A stretch of 64,000 bases of DNA from Aspidiotus rigidus (taxonomy: Eukaryota > Arthropoda > Insecta > Hemiptera > Diaspididae). Location of the stretch: positions 3,224,001-3,288,000 of the forward strand of contig JAVHKY010000052.1 in assembly GCA_035079385.1 (NCBI GenBank). The letters run 5' to 3'. Both the position numbers and the translations under genes were made by a program. The notes under the pieces were generated by a model. It worked only from the letters and a program-made list of their open reading frames with translations, searched no databases and was not told where the DNA came from. Positions 21,964 to 33,212 of this stretch are shown one piece after another (the stretch's first letter is position 1; each line of letters starts with the position of its first letter).

Positions 21964-23460
21964 TCAGAAGTTTCCCTTTAGGGCATGCTCGTAGGAAAAA
22001 TCGTGTCCCTCCTCAAGGCAATGTTTTGCCATCGCAGAATCTGTGGCTTTCTTAGTATTGTAGGCAGTACGATGGTCTGAAATCCTGGTGGATAGAGAGC
22101 GACCAGTTTGCCCTATGTACTGGGAATCGCAAGCGCCGCAGGTGAGCCGGTAAACACCAGCGTTCTTTTCTGGTGGTATTTTATCTTTGAGCTTGATAAG
22201 GTTATTTATCGTGAGGACGGGATAAAACCCCACTTTGTAATTGTAGTGTTTTAGAAACCTTTCGAGTTTATACGACTTGTTGCCCAAGTACGGTAGCCGG
22301 ATCCATTGCGTGCGGCCTGAGGTGACTGGAGTGTTTTGGTCATCGTTTTGGGTTGGTGAAGAAAGGAGGAGGCGTAAGCTTTTTCGCCTGATCAAAGCCG
22401 GAATGTCGAGGTTTAGGCCGTTTCTGAGAGCTGTCTGTTCGATGCAGTGGATTTCCTTGCTTTTAGCTGCTGCAGAGAGAGGCAGGTGGAGAAGCCGATG
22501 GATGGCGTGGTTTATAATGGCAACCTTGTGTATCCTAGGATGGAGCGAACTGTTATTTATGGAGACGCCGGAGTATGTAGATTTTCTATAAATCTCAAAT
22601 TCAATCGTGAGGCCAAGAGGGGTAGGGACGAGGCGAAGATTGAGATCGAGATAGTTGAGTGAACTGCCGCCGATTTCCAAAGTAAACTCCATGGATGCGT
22701 GGAAGTTGTTCATACTATCGAGGAACTGGTGCAGTTCATCATCTGAGCTATTCCAGATCCCTATGACGTCATCAATGTACCTCGCGTAGTAGAAAAGAGC
22801 ATTACAGTGAGTTGATAGAAGTTCCCCTTCCATGTGGTCCATGAATATTTCGGCGACCAGGGTGGAGAGTGGTCCACCCATAGGAAGGCCATCTGGAAAC
22901 CGATATGTTTTTTCCCGGAAAAGACAAATATTGTCTTTTAGGCAGAGGGTAATGAGTGCCTCAAACTCGTTGATGGTGTCCTCTGGCAATTGTTTCTCCC
23001 GGAGGAGGGAGATCATTAGGGGAATGGTATACATGACTGGTATACGGGTAAACATACTGACCGCGTCGATGGAGAACAGCCTTGCATTAGGAGGAAAAAC
23101 TTTCGTTTTCAAATCGTTAGCAAGTTCGATGGAGTTCTTGATTGCTTTTTTTGGGGTGAAGTCGGTGACGATTTTGAACCAGTTGGCGAGGTATTTTGCG
23201 ACTTTGAAAGAAGGGTGGGTGTAATAAGCCACCACAGGACGGATGGGGTGGCCAACCTTGTGTAGTTTTAGTTGTCCGTATAGGCGAGGCTTGGAAACGC
23301 ACATGACTTTCAGTGATTCACCGTCTGAGCCGAAGATATCAGATTTTTTGTCGAAAAGTGCTCTTATCGATTTGTTGTATTCAGTAAAAGCATAACGTAT
23401 AGGTTTTGCGCCGGTTTGCTGAAGGAACTCTTAACATTTTCTTTTCGTAACCACTGCGAT
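21964..23460 (-). pseudogene. PLE-3 reverse transcriptase plus GIY-YIG endonuclease, one frameshift
   Basis: The frame 21964-23304 (446 codons from its first Met) continues open upstream to about 23435. RT motifs appear in order: 'PRLYGQLKLHK' with 'HPIRPVVAY', motif A 'LFSIDAVSMFTRIP', motif B 'DGLPMGGPLSTLVAEIFM' and motif C 'ARYIDDVIGIW' (YIDD at 22768-22779). The C-terminus has the GIY-YIG nuclease 'NAGVYRLTCGACDSQYIGQT' with 'RISDHR' and ends at 'ALKGNF'. The product would nick the target and prime cDNA synthesis. At about 23435-23445 a single-base shift separates it from the N-terminal frame 23381-23770 ('NLSDTKFPDDE', 'LVLVKADKGETLIIMDRSGY'). All catalytic motifs look intact; the frameshift and the Copia insertion upstream inactivate it. 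Confidence 0.88.
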
Positions 23461-23887
23461 CCATGATGATTAAGGTTTCACCTTTATCAGCTTTCACTAA
23501 CACGAGATTTTCTTGCTTTAGACGTTGGCGGAGTTTGAGGAAGGTACGAGTAACAGGAGAGGGGGTGGTTAAATCCGAGCTTATTTTGTTGAGAAGCAGC
23601 TTCATATTATCCGCATTGAGTCGAGCGTCCGTGCGGATTCCCAATGCGAGGTCAGCTACGAGAGTTTTTTTGATGATGTTTGCTTTCTCCAGTGGAGGAA
23701 GAGCGAATTTTCTGCCCTTTTTGAGAAGTTCAAGTTCGTCGTCTGGAAACTTTGTGTCAGATAGATTCACTAGAGGGGGGGCGAAGTTAATAGAGTCCGT
23801 GGTGGGTGCGTTTTCAACCTTGGAGGCCAGCTTCTCGAGTTTTGAGAGCTTGTGTTGAAGTAAAATCTTCGCGAGTACGTTTTGTTT
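23381..23887 (-). pseudogene. PLE-3 N-terminal region, portion left of the Copia insertion
   Basis: Minus-strand coding from the Copia junction at 23887 to the frameshift near 23440. It includes 'LLQHKLSKLEKLASKVE', 'FAPPLVNLSDTKFPDDE' and 'LVLVKADKGETLIIMDRS', the conserved block before the RT fingers in PLEs. The reading frame is continuous with the part at 32919-33150 if one 5-bp target copy and the Copia element are ignored. Confidence 0.75.
23883..23887 (+). repeat. Copia target-site duplication, left (TGTTT)
   Basis: TGTTT lies immediately before the 5' LTR and again immediately after the 3' LTR at 32914-32918. A 5-bp duplication is the normal product of Copia integrase. Confidence 0.9.
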
Positions 23888-24122
23888 TGTTAGAGTGTGT
23901 AGTATAGACAGCCGTGTCCGTCCGCGGCTAGCAGCGCGTTCCCTTCTCTTACCGTTCAGCAGTACTCGCTGCTCTCGCGTACGCTCGTACGTCAGTCGTA
24001 TTCGTGCACGCTATCGTGCATGTTCACGCGCTGCCTCTGTAGATTCCCGATCATCTCGGGTTAACCCTTTCTATTGTTCCCTAGTGGGGAATGATCACGA
24101 GATGGGCTCAAGCCCTCTAACA
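23888..24122 (+). repeat. Copia 5' LTR (235 bp)
   Basis: TGTTAGAGTGTGTAG at the start and CCCTCTAACA at the end. I compared it line by line with the 3' LTR and saw no difference. The LTR would hold the element's promoter and polyadenylation signals. It contains palindromic CGCGTACGCTCGTACG-type GC-rich sequence, unlike the AT-rich surroundings. Confidence 0.95.
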
Positions 24123-24139
24123 TGGTAGCAGCCCGATTT
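24123..24139 (+). other. Copia primer-binding site
   Basis: TGGTAGCAG directly abuts the 5' LTR. The first nine bases match the complement of the initiator-methionine tRNA 3' end (TGG + TAGCAG), the usual primer for Copia minus-strand synthesis; the match fades after that. Confidence 0.75.
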
Positions 24140-26622
24140 GGTGAGGTCTACCAGCTTTAAATTTGAGTTAATCACATAATACGTGAACTCAATAATTCAA
24201 TACTAAAATCATACGATTGGCGGGGAGCTATCGAATATCTTCGCTCCTATATTATTTTAAAAACATTGGAAAAAATCTGCTTTCGCAGATAAGTACATTG
24301 TTTTCCGACTCATGTACAATGAGTTCCTACCAATCCACGAATTTGGCATGTTTGCTAACGTGAAGGAATATTTAATAGCGCTAAATGATCATTTCTTTCA
24401 ACTTCGTCTTCTAATAAAAGACTAAAATTAATCGGGCATGATAACGCATCCGACTACATTGCATTTCGCCGAATACTATCATGATGAATATGGTACCTGC
24501 GGTTTATGCCTTTATTCCGTATCTATCACGGAAATGTGAAATTCGAATAGAGTATTTCTCTTCGGCCGTATGATTTTCGTCTTTTTCTCTAAAGAGGTCG
24601 GTTCTCCTAGCCTACTTCACCGGTGGCCACCAATTTCGGAGAGGCTATGTGAGAAACGAACTCAAGAGACTGCATGCAAGGTGTAATTAATATTTTATTC
24701 ACCTACTTAACTAGCTAGCTTTCTTCGAAGTGCACCATTTTCCGTTTTACAAAGTCTCCTATGTCAGTCACTTTGAAGTTTTTCCGGAAACCAAAAGTCC
24801 AATCAATCTCCCCAGACCGGTCATTGCCGTGGGTTCGATGCCTCTCAACGAATGCTCAGCCACGATGAGGAACATCACTTAGAAGGAAATGGCAAAGATT
24901 TACTTCAACCAGCGAAAAGGAGACTCGCGTTAGCTCGGCTCTTCGTATAGCGGTATTGTTCTTGGACTTCTTCAATATCTCCATTGTGACGAGCGGTTGA
25001 AATCCTCTAAGTTGGTGAGTCCGATCTAAAACTTTATTATCGACGAGAATCAAGTTGGAAGTGTGCGATCCAACTTTCGGTTGTGTTTATTTATTTAAGA
25101 ACCGAATAACTAATCGATATTCGATTTCTCGTGGAAACAAACAAGGCGGGGAGTAACCTTGATACCACGAATATGCCATTTTTATCTGCTTTCGAACGTT
25201 TTCGAATGAACTTTATTACGGACAAATTATTTCCGATTAGTAATTGATGAGACGAAAGATCGTCATATTCGAAATTTAACAACCCGATTTTACGCGGGCT
25301 TCGCAAATATTCTATTTCATCATATTGCATCGTTCGAAGGCAGCGCCGTATCGCTCGGCGTGGTCGGTGGTAGATCGCACGTGTTACTTTTTCATATTTT
25401 TGTTGGTCCATATTGCGTCGTCAACCTGCTTAAAATACTACTCTAGAGCATTCGTCATGCAATCAGCTAAACTGCTGAAGACAAGAATTTCGGCGACTTC
25501 CTGTCAGCCACTGTGTTTCTTATCACTTTTTAATAATGGAAAAGTATTGACGCGACCAACCATATCTACCCCGCACCTATTCTCTGCTCTGCCCTCAAAT
25601 CTGCGGCATACATCATACTCCTCGATATCAGCGGAATTCTGCGTAAAAACAAAAAGCCAGCGAAGCTCGATGGTGTTCGATTATATTCTTTTGTCAAGCC
25701 TCATAAAACCTAAAAATTTTATCACCTAGCAGCTGTTGACATTCGCTACTATTTCTCCGAATTCTTACCCACGGAAATCACGAGCTCCACCACGTGTCGA
25801 AGACATTACGTCATCTTTTCTGTGCCTTCCCGAGTTGAGTATTTTACTCTTCAACTGGCTTCATCGCTTTGTGAATGGCCTTCGTATGTTTCACCAGTAA
25901 CCTAAATATCGTGACGCATCTTAAATCCGAACGACTTATTCAATATTGTCGTAACTTTTGCGAATTGTTTTTCTCATTAGAGATAACGCCTTACGGGCGT
26001 TTGTTATTTTTGAGTGCGTCTTTACGTACTTGTACTTTACCTCGTGAAAAGTCGTCCTCTTTTCGTCCAAAGTGCTATAATTGATAGTGCTGCATTATCA
26101 TATTTTACCACTCAGACGAACATCAATATTTTCGGTTCGTCTTTATCACTTCATTTTGCTATCTTTGTGTGTGTGTGTGTGCCCGCTTTCTCAGTGGCAT
26201 TTCTCTGTTTGTCGCACCTAATATGCGTATTGCTCTTGCAATTTCATCCGTTCATCACTTCCCTATAATTTCTCCTTTCTAGTCATCAGTGATTACCCTT
26301 TATTTTCATCTGCAATTATCCTTATTGAAAATATCATTGGAAAAACGACCCACTATCGATTAAAAATGTTATCAATTCGCTTGAACGTATTCCCGCTCCC
26401 TTACTTTCTTCTCATTCTTATCGTCCTTATTTATTTATACATTGCATTTATCGTAATGTATTGCGTCTCAACATCGACACGGAGCTTATAAATGGATTAT
26501 TGTCTTCTCAATTGTCTCTTGTCTCCCAGTGAGTGCCCCACTCTCTTTTTAGAGTGTATGAAGTCGAAAATTTACTTTCGATGGTGATATCGATAATATT
26601 ATGTAAAATAATTCGCAGAAAA
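24140..26622 (+). other. Copia leader of unknown content (2.5 kb)
   Basis: This lies between the primer-binding site and the first gag ATG. Short frames on both strands (25091-25411 minus, 25325-25729 plus) match nothing I recognise. A short (TG)n lies at 26166-26181. Copia leaders are normally a few hundred bases at most, so this is either an unusual leader or a nested or captured insertion whose ends I could not find. Confidence 0.45.
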
Positions 26623-28619
26623 ATGAATGACCCTTCAAAATTTAATGATTCCGCGGAGGAGGACAGTATTTTGAATTATACCGATTCTTAAAGTTTTAAA
26701 GAGCAGATTTCATCGCCTACTGAGGTTACTGCACCTAGCGCTTTGCGCAAAGACACAACAAAGCCTGAAAGTGACCCTGTTAATCAACCTAAAGTGCAAT
26801 GTCACCAGGAAAACTCTCACGCCTCTGCTGAAAAGAAACGTAATTCATCACCAGTCTAATAGAAATCCGTCACGGGAGAAACCTTCTTGTAAGGAGGCAC
26901 CTCCCAGCAAAAATAAGAAGCACGGAGATGTATTTACGAGTTCTAGGGCGAAAGCTCATAAAAATGCTCCGCATTTCGAAAGTGTAAATTTGATTAAACC
27001 TCAAAGTAAAAAGTTATAATCAATTTGAAAGTAAAACATACCTCCTTGTCTTCTTTCTCTCACGTTCCCACATCTACATCTCAATTTAATATGAACTCTT
27101 TTTCTTCCCCAGCTCCTAATTGGTCTGAGGAGCAGAATCCTCCTCAGTAGACTGAGGCACAGGTATGGTAGGTGTTTCAAGAGTTGGTGAGTCCTTTATT
27201 TCATCATTTTCATGTCTTACTCGAGAGAGTGAAACAAATTTTAAAGAGGCAAGAGCCTCCTCGATTTTTGACAGCAATTCAGGCTTTATAAACTTTGTCT
27301 GATGGCATGCCTTTGAAACTGCCACCATCGATACCAACTTACTCACCACCTCCCCCCGTTACTAAAGCGCCGATACAACCCAAAACCCGTGGTTGTTCGT
27401 TATCTAAGAAAATCATGAGACTCTTCCTGCAAAATTTCAACTAATTCTCTTCCACCGCCCAAGAATGGGCAAGCTCAAGTTGAGCCGATGAATACGTCAT
27501 CTCCGGCACCTCTTTTGCCATCAAGGCATTGTCAATTGCTGCACCGCAGCCAATTACCATCTGTGAGTTTAATAATAGTTTACTTACTTTAAAATTTTAT
27601 CAACTGGCCGCTAATGTTGTTTTGGGCAAAGGGATTGGTTTTGAGACTTGGAAACAGTATTTATATTATACCCTGCAGGCTCCAGGGCTATTACACGTCA
27701 TTGACCCACAAAATCATCCTCCCCCACGAACGATAATACGATTCTTGCTCTCCATAAAATCAGATTTCCTGAAATAATTGCTCAACGACTCTCGGTGAGC
27801 GACTTGAATAAAATATCGCATATATAATCAATCCAATTGAAGTCATGCAGACTCTAGAGAGTCAAAAACGTCCCGGCTATTCCGGGACGAAAGGCGATAC
27901 TGAGCTCAGAGAGCTTATGAATATGCAATATCTCTCCCTTAAAGTAAATCCGCAGTCGTATGTTACGATTTAAAAAAAACAAAAAAGTTTCCGACATTTG
28001 CGACAATACGTTTAATCTTTCGGATGAAATAGTCTCAAGTCGCTTTTAAGAATCTGTGATGCAGATTATCCCAGCAATAGTACAATACGCCCATCAATAT
28101 AAACTGATTTATAATAATTCACAAAAAGTTCCTCATTCTCATGTTTGAGAATTGTTTATTTCAATGGCTCACGCCAAGGGCCGCAATTTAGAAAGAAAAC
28201 CTTATCAATCCTTTATACCGCAAGGACCAAAAAGGGGGTTTAATTCGAGAGATTCGAAACCCACATTTAATAAAAATATCAATAATGGTAATAGACCACA
28301 TAATCGGCCACAAAACAATACAAATAACTGTTCTTCTTGGTGCACAATCGTCGCACCTAGTACTCACGAAAGAGATGGGCACGAGGTGGATACTATAATC
28401 GCTATGATCGAAGACGTAATGATAATAACTTTAATGATTCTTCTAATTAATACTCGTCATTCTTCCTTTCTTTCTCGAAGGAATAACCATCCTCCTCCTA
28501 AATCTAAAGATCGAATAAAAGTAATTCCGAAGATCGGAAAGCTTCAACTGATAATAATGAGCTTATCCTATAAAGTTCATCGCATATGGGTCACTCCGCA
28601 GGTGCGGAAGCCGTCATAA
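26623..28619 (+). pseudogene. Copia gag remnant
   Basis: The frame opens with ATG at 26623 ('MNDPSKFNDSAEEDSILNY') and meets a stop after about 22 codons. Later pieces include the open stretch 27529-27777 ('FNNSLLTLKFYQLAANVVLG', 'FETWKQYLYYTLQAPGL'), whose pattern resembles the structural gag of Copia elements, and a basic, Asn/Arg-rich stretch around 28185-28400. No intact CCHC zinc knuckle was found. Several frameshifts are needed to read through. Assignment rests mainly on its position upstream of integrase. Confidence 0.55.
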
Positions 28620-29700
28620 AAGTGCACTCAAATCTGACTATTCGTCTGGTAAAAATTATATTACTGCTCGTGCATGTTCAGGGTCAGGCTGCAATAAAAT
28701 TGTGTTTCCATCAGGCGATCATTTACACTTGATTAAAGCTTTCGACGCTCCTTATAACATAGCAGTTGCAAATCCTAATGAGGATGTCTGCCTACCTATT
28801 TATTAAGTCGATAACTTGAATATTCTCCCGAAATGTGTTACAATTTTAAATCTGGGTGAATTCAATATTTATGACAATATTCGAGAAAATCTTTCGATTC
28901 GTCCTTTTGTAGATCAAGGATACCCAGTAATTTATTTCAAGCACTCAGTGCACGTCGTCCATAAAGACTCTTTGTCTCCGACGTCTATTCGCTCTATTTT
29001 ACTTGTGTTCCCTGCCTTGTGGTTTTTCAACCTACGAGTTCCAACAGAGTTGGACTCGCAAGCAGTCGCTTCTGTAGCGAGGAAAAACGGATTTTTTTCA
29101 GAGTTTACCAATGATTTTACGACTCAGTCCAAACTAAAAGAATATCTGACTTCCATTCCTCATTGTTCATTAGATGATCTTAACAAATTAGAGGAACAGG
29201 AAATCCGGTCTATTAAGTGGCCAACTTGCCCGTCTGTGGCATTATCGGTTGGGACATCCTAGCGTACCAGTTATGCGCAAGCTTGTGCAGACGCTGCCTG
29301 AACTTTAAGGCATTACCATCTCAGACTCAATCCAAGATTGTCATTTGAGATTGTCACCCTTGTAAACTGGCCAAAGCTAAAAGCTCTTACTTACCAAAGT
29401 TCGCACTCGAGCACCACAACCGCTCGCACCTATACATACCGATGTGCTAGAGCCGGTCTTACCACCGGCGTACCCTTCTAGAGACGAATGTATCTACGCA
29501 ATTGTAGACAATTTTTCCAGATATGGATATGATTTTCCCCATAATAACTCAAAATGAGGTGCATGTCGGACTCGAAAGTTTCTTTGAGGAGATGGATCAA
29601 ATGGTTCCCTATTACTGTACTACAAAGTCCATTAGACTGGGCCATGGAACGCCGTACCGTACGGCGCTCTCGTATACAATGTTTTACCACAAAAAGCGGT
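28620..29700 (+). pseudogene. Copia protease and integrase remnant
   Basis: The frame 28816-29262 leads into the pre-integrase zinc-binding region: in the adjacent frame 29234-29305 reads 'LWHYRLGHPSVPVMRKLV' (the H-x-H part of the HHCC finger), ending in a stop. From about 29430 the integrase core begins with 'IHTDVLEP' and 'AIVDNFSRYGYDFPI', where the Asp of HTD would be the first catalytic residue. At least three stops or shifts interrupt this segment. I do not see an intact D-T/S-G protease motif. Confidence 0.7.
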
Positions 29701-30465
29701 GAATAATTAAATGCCTTGCACGGTTCTTTTCAAACGAATGCCTTCACTTAAAACTCTCCGAAGATTCGGATGTGTTGCTCATGAAACTCTGCCCAAGAAA
29801 GTAGGTAAATATACAGATAGAGCTAAACGAAAGTTTTTCACCGGTTTATCAACCAATGGTGCTTAATTGTTAGATCCTGATACAGGATCAATTCAGAACG
29901 TTTCAAATGTTACTTTCAAAGAATCTCAAGTCTCCGGCCATCATTATGGCCCTTTTTGCACAGACTCCTTTCCGCGACCCTATAAAACTTGGACGACCTA
30001 TTTCAGCAGCAGATGCTGATGTCGAATTTGAACACGACGAATCGTTTCGTCCTCCTCCAATAAAAAAGAGGAAAATTAGGTCAGTAGAAACTGAACATCA
30101 ATATTATACTCCGGCAACCCATAAAAGAGCTCCTCTAAAAATGCAACTCAATTTATTCGATGATCTTTATGATTATCTTAGTACTAAAGTTAGTGCACTG
30201 TACCCTCCCTCTGTTGCCCAGTTCACAATCTGGACTACTTATCCAGCTACACCCAATTTACCTCGGCTCCAATGTGTTGGAGATCATTATCAACCCATGC
30301 GCGTCTGATGATTCACAGCCTTTAGCGCAAGACTCTCGTCCATTTACCACTCTACTTGCACGCCATTATATCAACAAAAATCAGTTGATTCCCATGTTCA
30401 GGGAGATTCATCTGAGTACCCCTCAGACACTCTTTCATCTTCTTTTGACGATCCCTCACTGACGT

Positions 30466-31270
30466 ATGAACGCTTTTATGCGCGTTTATCACGCTCCGGG
30501 GAAGCTATTCATTCTCCACAATCTGTCCAGTGGAAAGATGCAAATCATGAAGAGTTCAAGGCGATGGCGCAAAATCACACATGGGTCCCTCTTACTCGAG
30601 ACTCTCTTCCTCGAAGAACTAAAACAATTGATTCTACATGGATTTTTCGTCTCAAGGAAGACCTAGAGGGTAATTCCAAGTTCCGAGCTCGCCTTGTCGC
30701 TCGTGGCTTTACAGACCCCAATCCCTATGATATTATGGAAACATATGCTCCTGTCGCTGATATCAGCGATATACTTGCCGTTCTTTCCATCACCGTGAAA
30801 CATGGCTATTATATTCAGCAATTATGTCAAAGTCGTTTTTCTTCCTGGTATCTTGGATAAACCAGTATATATGTTCTTTCCGCAAGGATATGAAGTAGAC
30901 AATTTAAACCCTAAAGTACATGTTCTGAAATTATTCCGCTCACCATATGGATTAAAAGTAAGTCCAAAAAGATGGTACAAAAGATTTTGTGCAACTCTCC
31001 AGCAAATGGGCTTTAGGCCTTATGTATCCAAGCCGTGCATTTTTAAGTGGAAATCCACGAAAAATGGAGTATCCTCAGTCGTCATTCTCGTTCTTTATGT
31101 TGACGATATCCTCCTTGTCGGTACTAATCAAAGAAAATGCGAGAAGTTATTCAACAATTAACTACAAAGTTCAAAATTCCTGATCTCGGTACTCCGAACA
31201 AGTTTCTCGGAATAGAGATTGCTTATAATATGATCGAACGTCCTCTCTTCTTCTCTCAGCCGAAGTACCT
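30466..31270 (+). pseudogene. Copia reverse transcriptase remnant
   Basis: Two overlapping frames (30564-30860 and 30802-31161) together cover the RT palm: 'STWIFRLKEDLEGNSKFRAR', 'LVARGFTDPNPYDIMETYAPVA', then after a shift at about 30810 'PVYMFFPQGYEV', 'LFRSPYGLKVSPKRWYKRF' and the catalytic 'VLYVDDILLVGTN' (YVDD codons at 31096-31107). The order and wording are those of Copia pol. A frameshift and a stop after 31161 make it inactive. Confidence 0.85.
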
Positions 31271-31679
31271 ATACCCTCAAATTACTTGAGAATTTCGGCC
31301 GTTCTCTCTCTGATCCATCGAAATCGACACCTCTATTATGACCATTGAAGCCTCGAAGAAATGAGAGTCAAATCCTGACGAATTTACTCTTCTACCACCT
31401 GTTCACAATCCAGGGAAGCTATCGGTTCATTCATCTTCTTGATGAATTGTACGCGCCCCGCTATTGCCTTTGCAGTCAATGCGTCTGCTTGGGCGCAAAC
31501 GAACCCGACAGTGTCGGATTGGCAAGCCTTCGTCCATCGAATTCTTTTTTACTTCGGAGGTATCCTTACGCCAAGGTCTCCTGTATACAGGATCTTCCAG
31601 CCTACTTAAATGTTCCCCAAATGCTTCGTTAGATACGAACTGCCCGGTCAACTTCAGGATACACTCCTCCTGCTTATGA

Positions 31680-32060
31680 TGACCTAATTTCACGGAGAAC
31701 AAAGAAGCAAACTCACGTTGATCTCTCTTCAGCCGCAGCTGAGTACGTCGCCGCCTCTTTGGCGTGCCGACAAGTGGTCTCACTCAAAGCTCTCTTTGAG
31801 TTCTTAAGTTATGACGTACCTAGTCCAATTATTTATGTGGATCACACATCCACCATCCACCTAGCCAGTCTCTCAAACAGAAGTCCTTGAAGAACACAGT
31901 TCATCTCTGTTTCCACCATATCAGCGTGGAAATACACAACAATACTATTGTTTTCGTATGAGTGCCTTTGGTCGATAATTTAGCCGATGTGTTTACAAAA
32001 GCATTACCCGAAGCCGGGTTCACTCACTTCCGTGATCAGTTGGTTTCTGATCTTTCACAT
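31680..32060 (+). pseudogene. Copia RNase H remnant and pol end
   Basis: Near 31730-31865 the plus strand reads 'AAEYVAASLACRQVVSLKAL', then 'IIYVDHTSTIHLA', which correspond to the Copia RNase H segment S-x-A-E-Y and the D-N-x-S-A-I region with a Cys/His-type change. Around 31965-32035 the frame reads 'VDNLADVFTKALPEAGF', the usual end of Copia pol. Shifts and stops break it. An internal repeat of nearby text suggests small duplications. Confidence 0.75.
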
Positions 32061-32678
32061 CACTCATTATTGTCCTTGTATTTCTGATTTCAGAAGAGGA
32101 CTCAAGCTGTATTGCTTGTTCGGCAGTCAAGTCGAAATGTTATTCGTTTTCTTTTTCTTTTCTTTCTCGGCTTGCTCATATTATACATATTGATTTTTTG
32201 CAATGTTATTTGGATTTAATTGTTTGTGCTGACTATTCCATTTTATCAAGTTTCTGTCAAGTATTGACTTACATTTTCTTATTAATTCCGTATCCTTCTA
32301 CAGGATCTTTCTTTACTCGCTTATGCTCGGTGATTATTTTTGCAGTACATCGATTTCCATTTTTATGGGACTTTTCTTTATTGGTCGACTTTGTCGCTTT
32401 TCCTTTCCTTTCATTTGGAATTAATTGTAAACTAACTCTGGCTTTGTTCCTTGCATTTCATGCCTCTTCCTTTCAGTGTAATTGTTTCTCCTCTTTCAGT
32501 CCACTCGGAGTTTAAGCTTTTTGCTCTACAGAATGAGCCTCGGATCAGTTCCGACATTTGGCACTCCGTTTTCCCTTGAGGTCCTGGTTTCACCAGGATA
32601 TGTTCTTTCCCAGGCCGCTCAACCTCCTCTCCGTTCAGTAACCGTTGCTGTTTGGGTCCGGCCACGCCTGGCGGGGAG
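32061..32678 (+). other. Copia 3' untranslated region and polypurine tract
   Basis: About 600 bp of T-rich sequence with no gene. The last bases before the 3' LTR, ggcggggag (32670-32678), form the purine-rich primer for plus-strand synthesis. Confidence 0.6.
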
Positions 32679-32913
32679 TGTTAGAGTGTGTAGTATAGAC
32701 AGCCGTGTCCGTCCGCGGCTAGCAGCGCGTTCCCTTCTCTTACCGTTCAGCAGTACTCGCTGCTCTCGCGTACGCTCGTACGTCAGTCGTATTCGTGCAC
32801 GCTATCGTGCATGTTCACGCGCTGCCTCTGTAGATTCCCGATCATCTCGGGTTAACCCTTTCTATTGTTCCCTAGTGGGGAATGATCACGAGATGGGCTC
32901 AAGCCCTCTAACA
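32679..32913 (+). repeat. Copia 3' LTR (235 bp)
   Basis: Same length and, by eye, the same sequence as the 5' LTR. It is followed at once by the TGTTT target duplication (32914-32918) and then by PLE-3 sequence. Confidence 0.95.
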
Positions 32914-32918
32914 TGTTT

Positions 32919-33212
32919 TCTCTCAACTTCACTCAAGAAGTTTTGTACTACCAGAGGAGGGGGGAGAGTTTTGAGACGAGCCAGAGTGCGAGACAGAAGA
33001 TTAGATGTCATCGCTTTCTTTCCGTACCACAAGCGTTTCTCAGCATCCAGCCATTTTCGGAGTAGCCATCGATCTAGACGTTTTCGTAGCGAAGAGGAGG
33101 AGGTGAATAGTTTGTATGAGATGAAGTTAGGTTTTAGATTGAATTTCAGACAAGTTGTGATGAAGAATATGTGGTACCTGATGCGCACTGTTTTCTTCGC
33201 CGTCTTTGTATC
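32919..33212 (-). pseudogene. PLE-3 N-terminal region, portion right of the Copia insertion
   Basis: Minus-strand coding with 'SSLRKRLDRWLLRKWLDAEK', 'ARLKTLPPPLVVQNF' and 'LSEVERK' up to the Copia junction. The frame resumes on the far side at 23882. It is open up to 33308, but from 33213 the sequence belongs to the inverted PLE copy, so the natural start of the PLE protein is uncertain or lost. Confidence 0.7.

Larger units (their letters stand above)
23888..32913 (+). mobile_element. Copia LTR retrotransposon, 9.0 kb, coding-dead but with identical LTRs
   Basis: Boundaries are exact: 235-bp LTRs (23888-24122 and 32679-32913) beginning TGTTAGAG and ending TCTAACA, flanked by TGTTT duplications. 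A primer-binding site TGGTAGCAG follows the 5' LTR, and a purine tract ggcggggag precedes the 3' LTR. Remnants of gag, integrase, RT and RNase H lie in the Copia order (integrase before RT) between 26623 and 32060. The element is unusually long because about 2.5 kb of unrecognised sequence separates the 5' LTR from gag. Stops and frameshifts run throughout the coding part. Confidence 0.93.
21379..33212 (-). mobile_element. Penelope-like retroelement PLE-3, near-complete, split by a Copia insertion
   Basis: The element is read on the minus strand, from 33212 down to 32914 and then, after the Copia insertion, from 23887 down to 21379. It encodes an N-terminal region, an RT and a GIY-YIG endonuclease. 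The 3' end has a hammerhead fold (21712-21754) and a 34-base T-run (a poly-A on the element strand) at about 21550-21583. Its last 994 bp (21379-22372) are repeated in inverted orientation at 33213-34208, giving a head-to-head arrangement. Without the Copia insertion the element is about 2.8 kb. Near-identity of the two 1-kb arms suggests recent activity. Confidence 0.85.

Noticed and set aside
22277..23858. Several plus-strand frames over 100 codons
   Set aside because: Antisense shadows of the PLE-3 RT and N-terminal region, which have clear family motifs on the minus strand.
24825..24850. GGTTCGATGCC, resembling a tRNA B box
   Set aside because: No A box at the right distance and no cloverleaf; part of the Copia leader.
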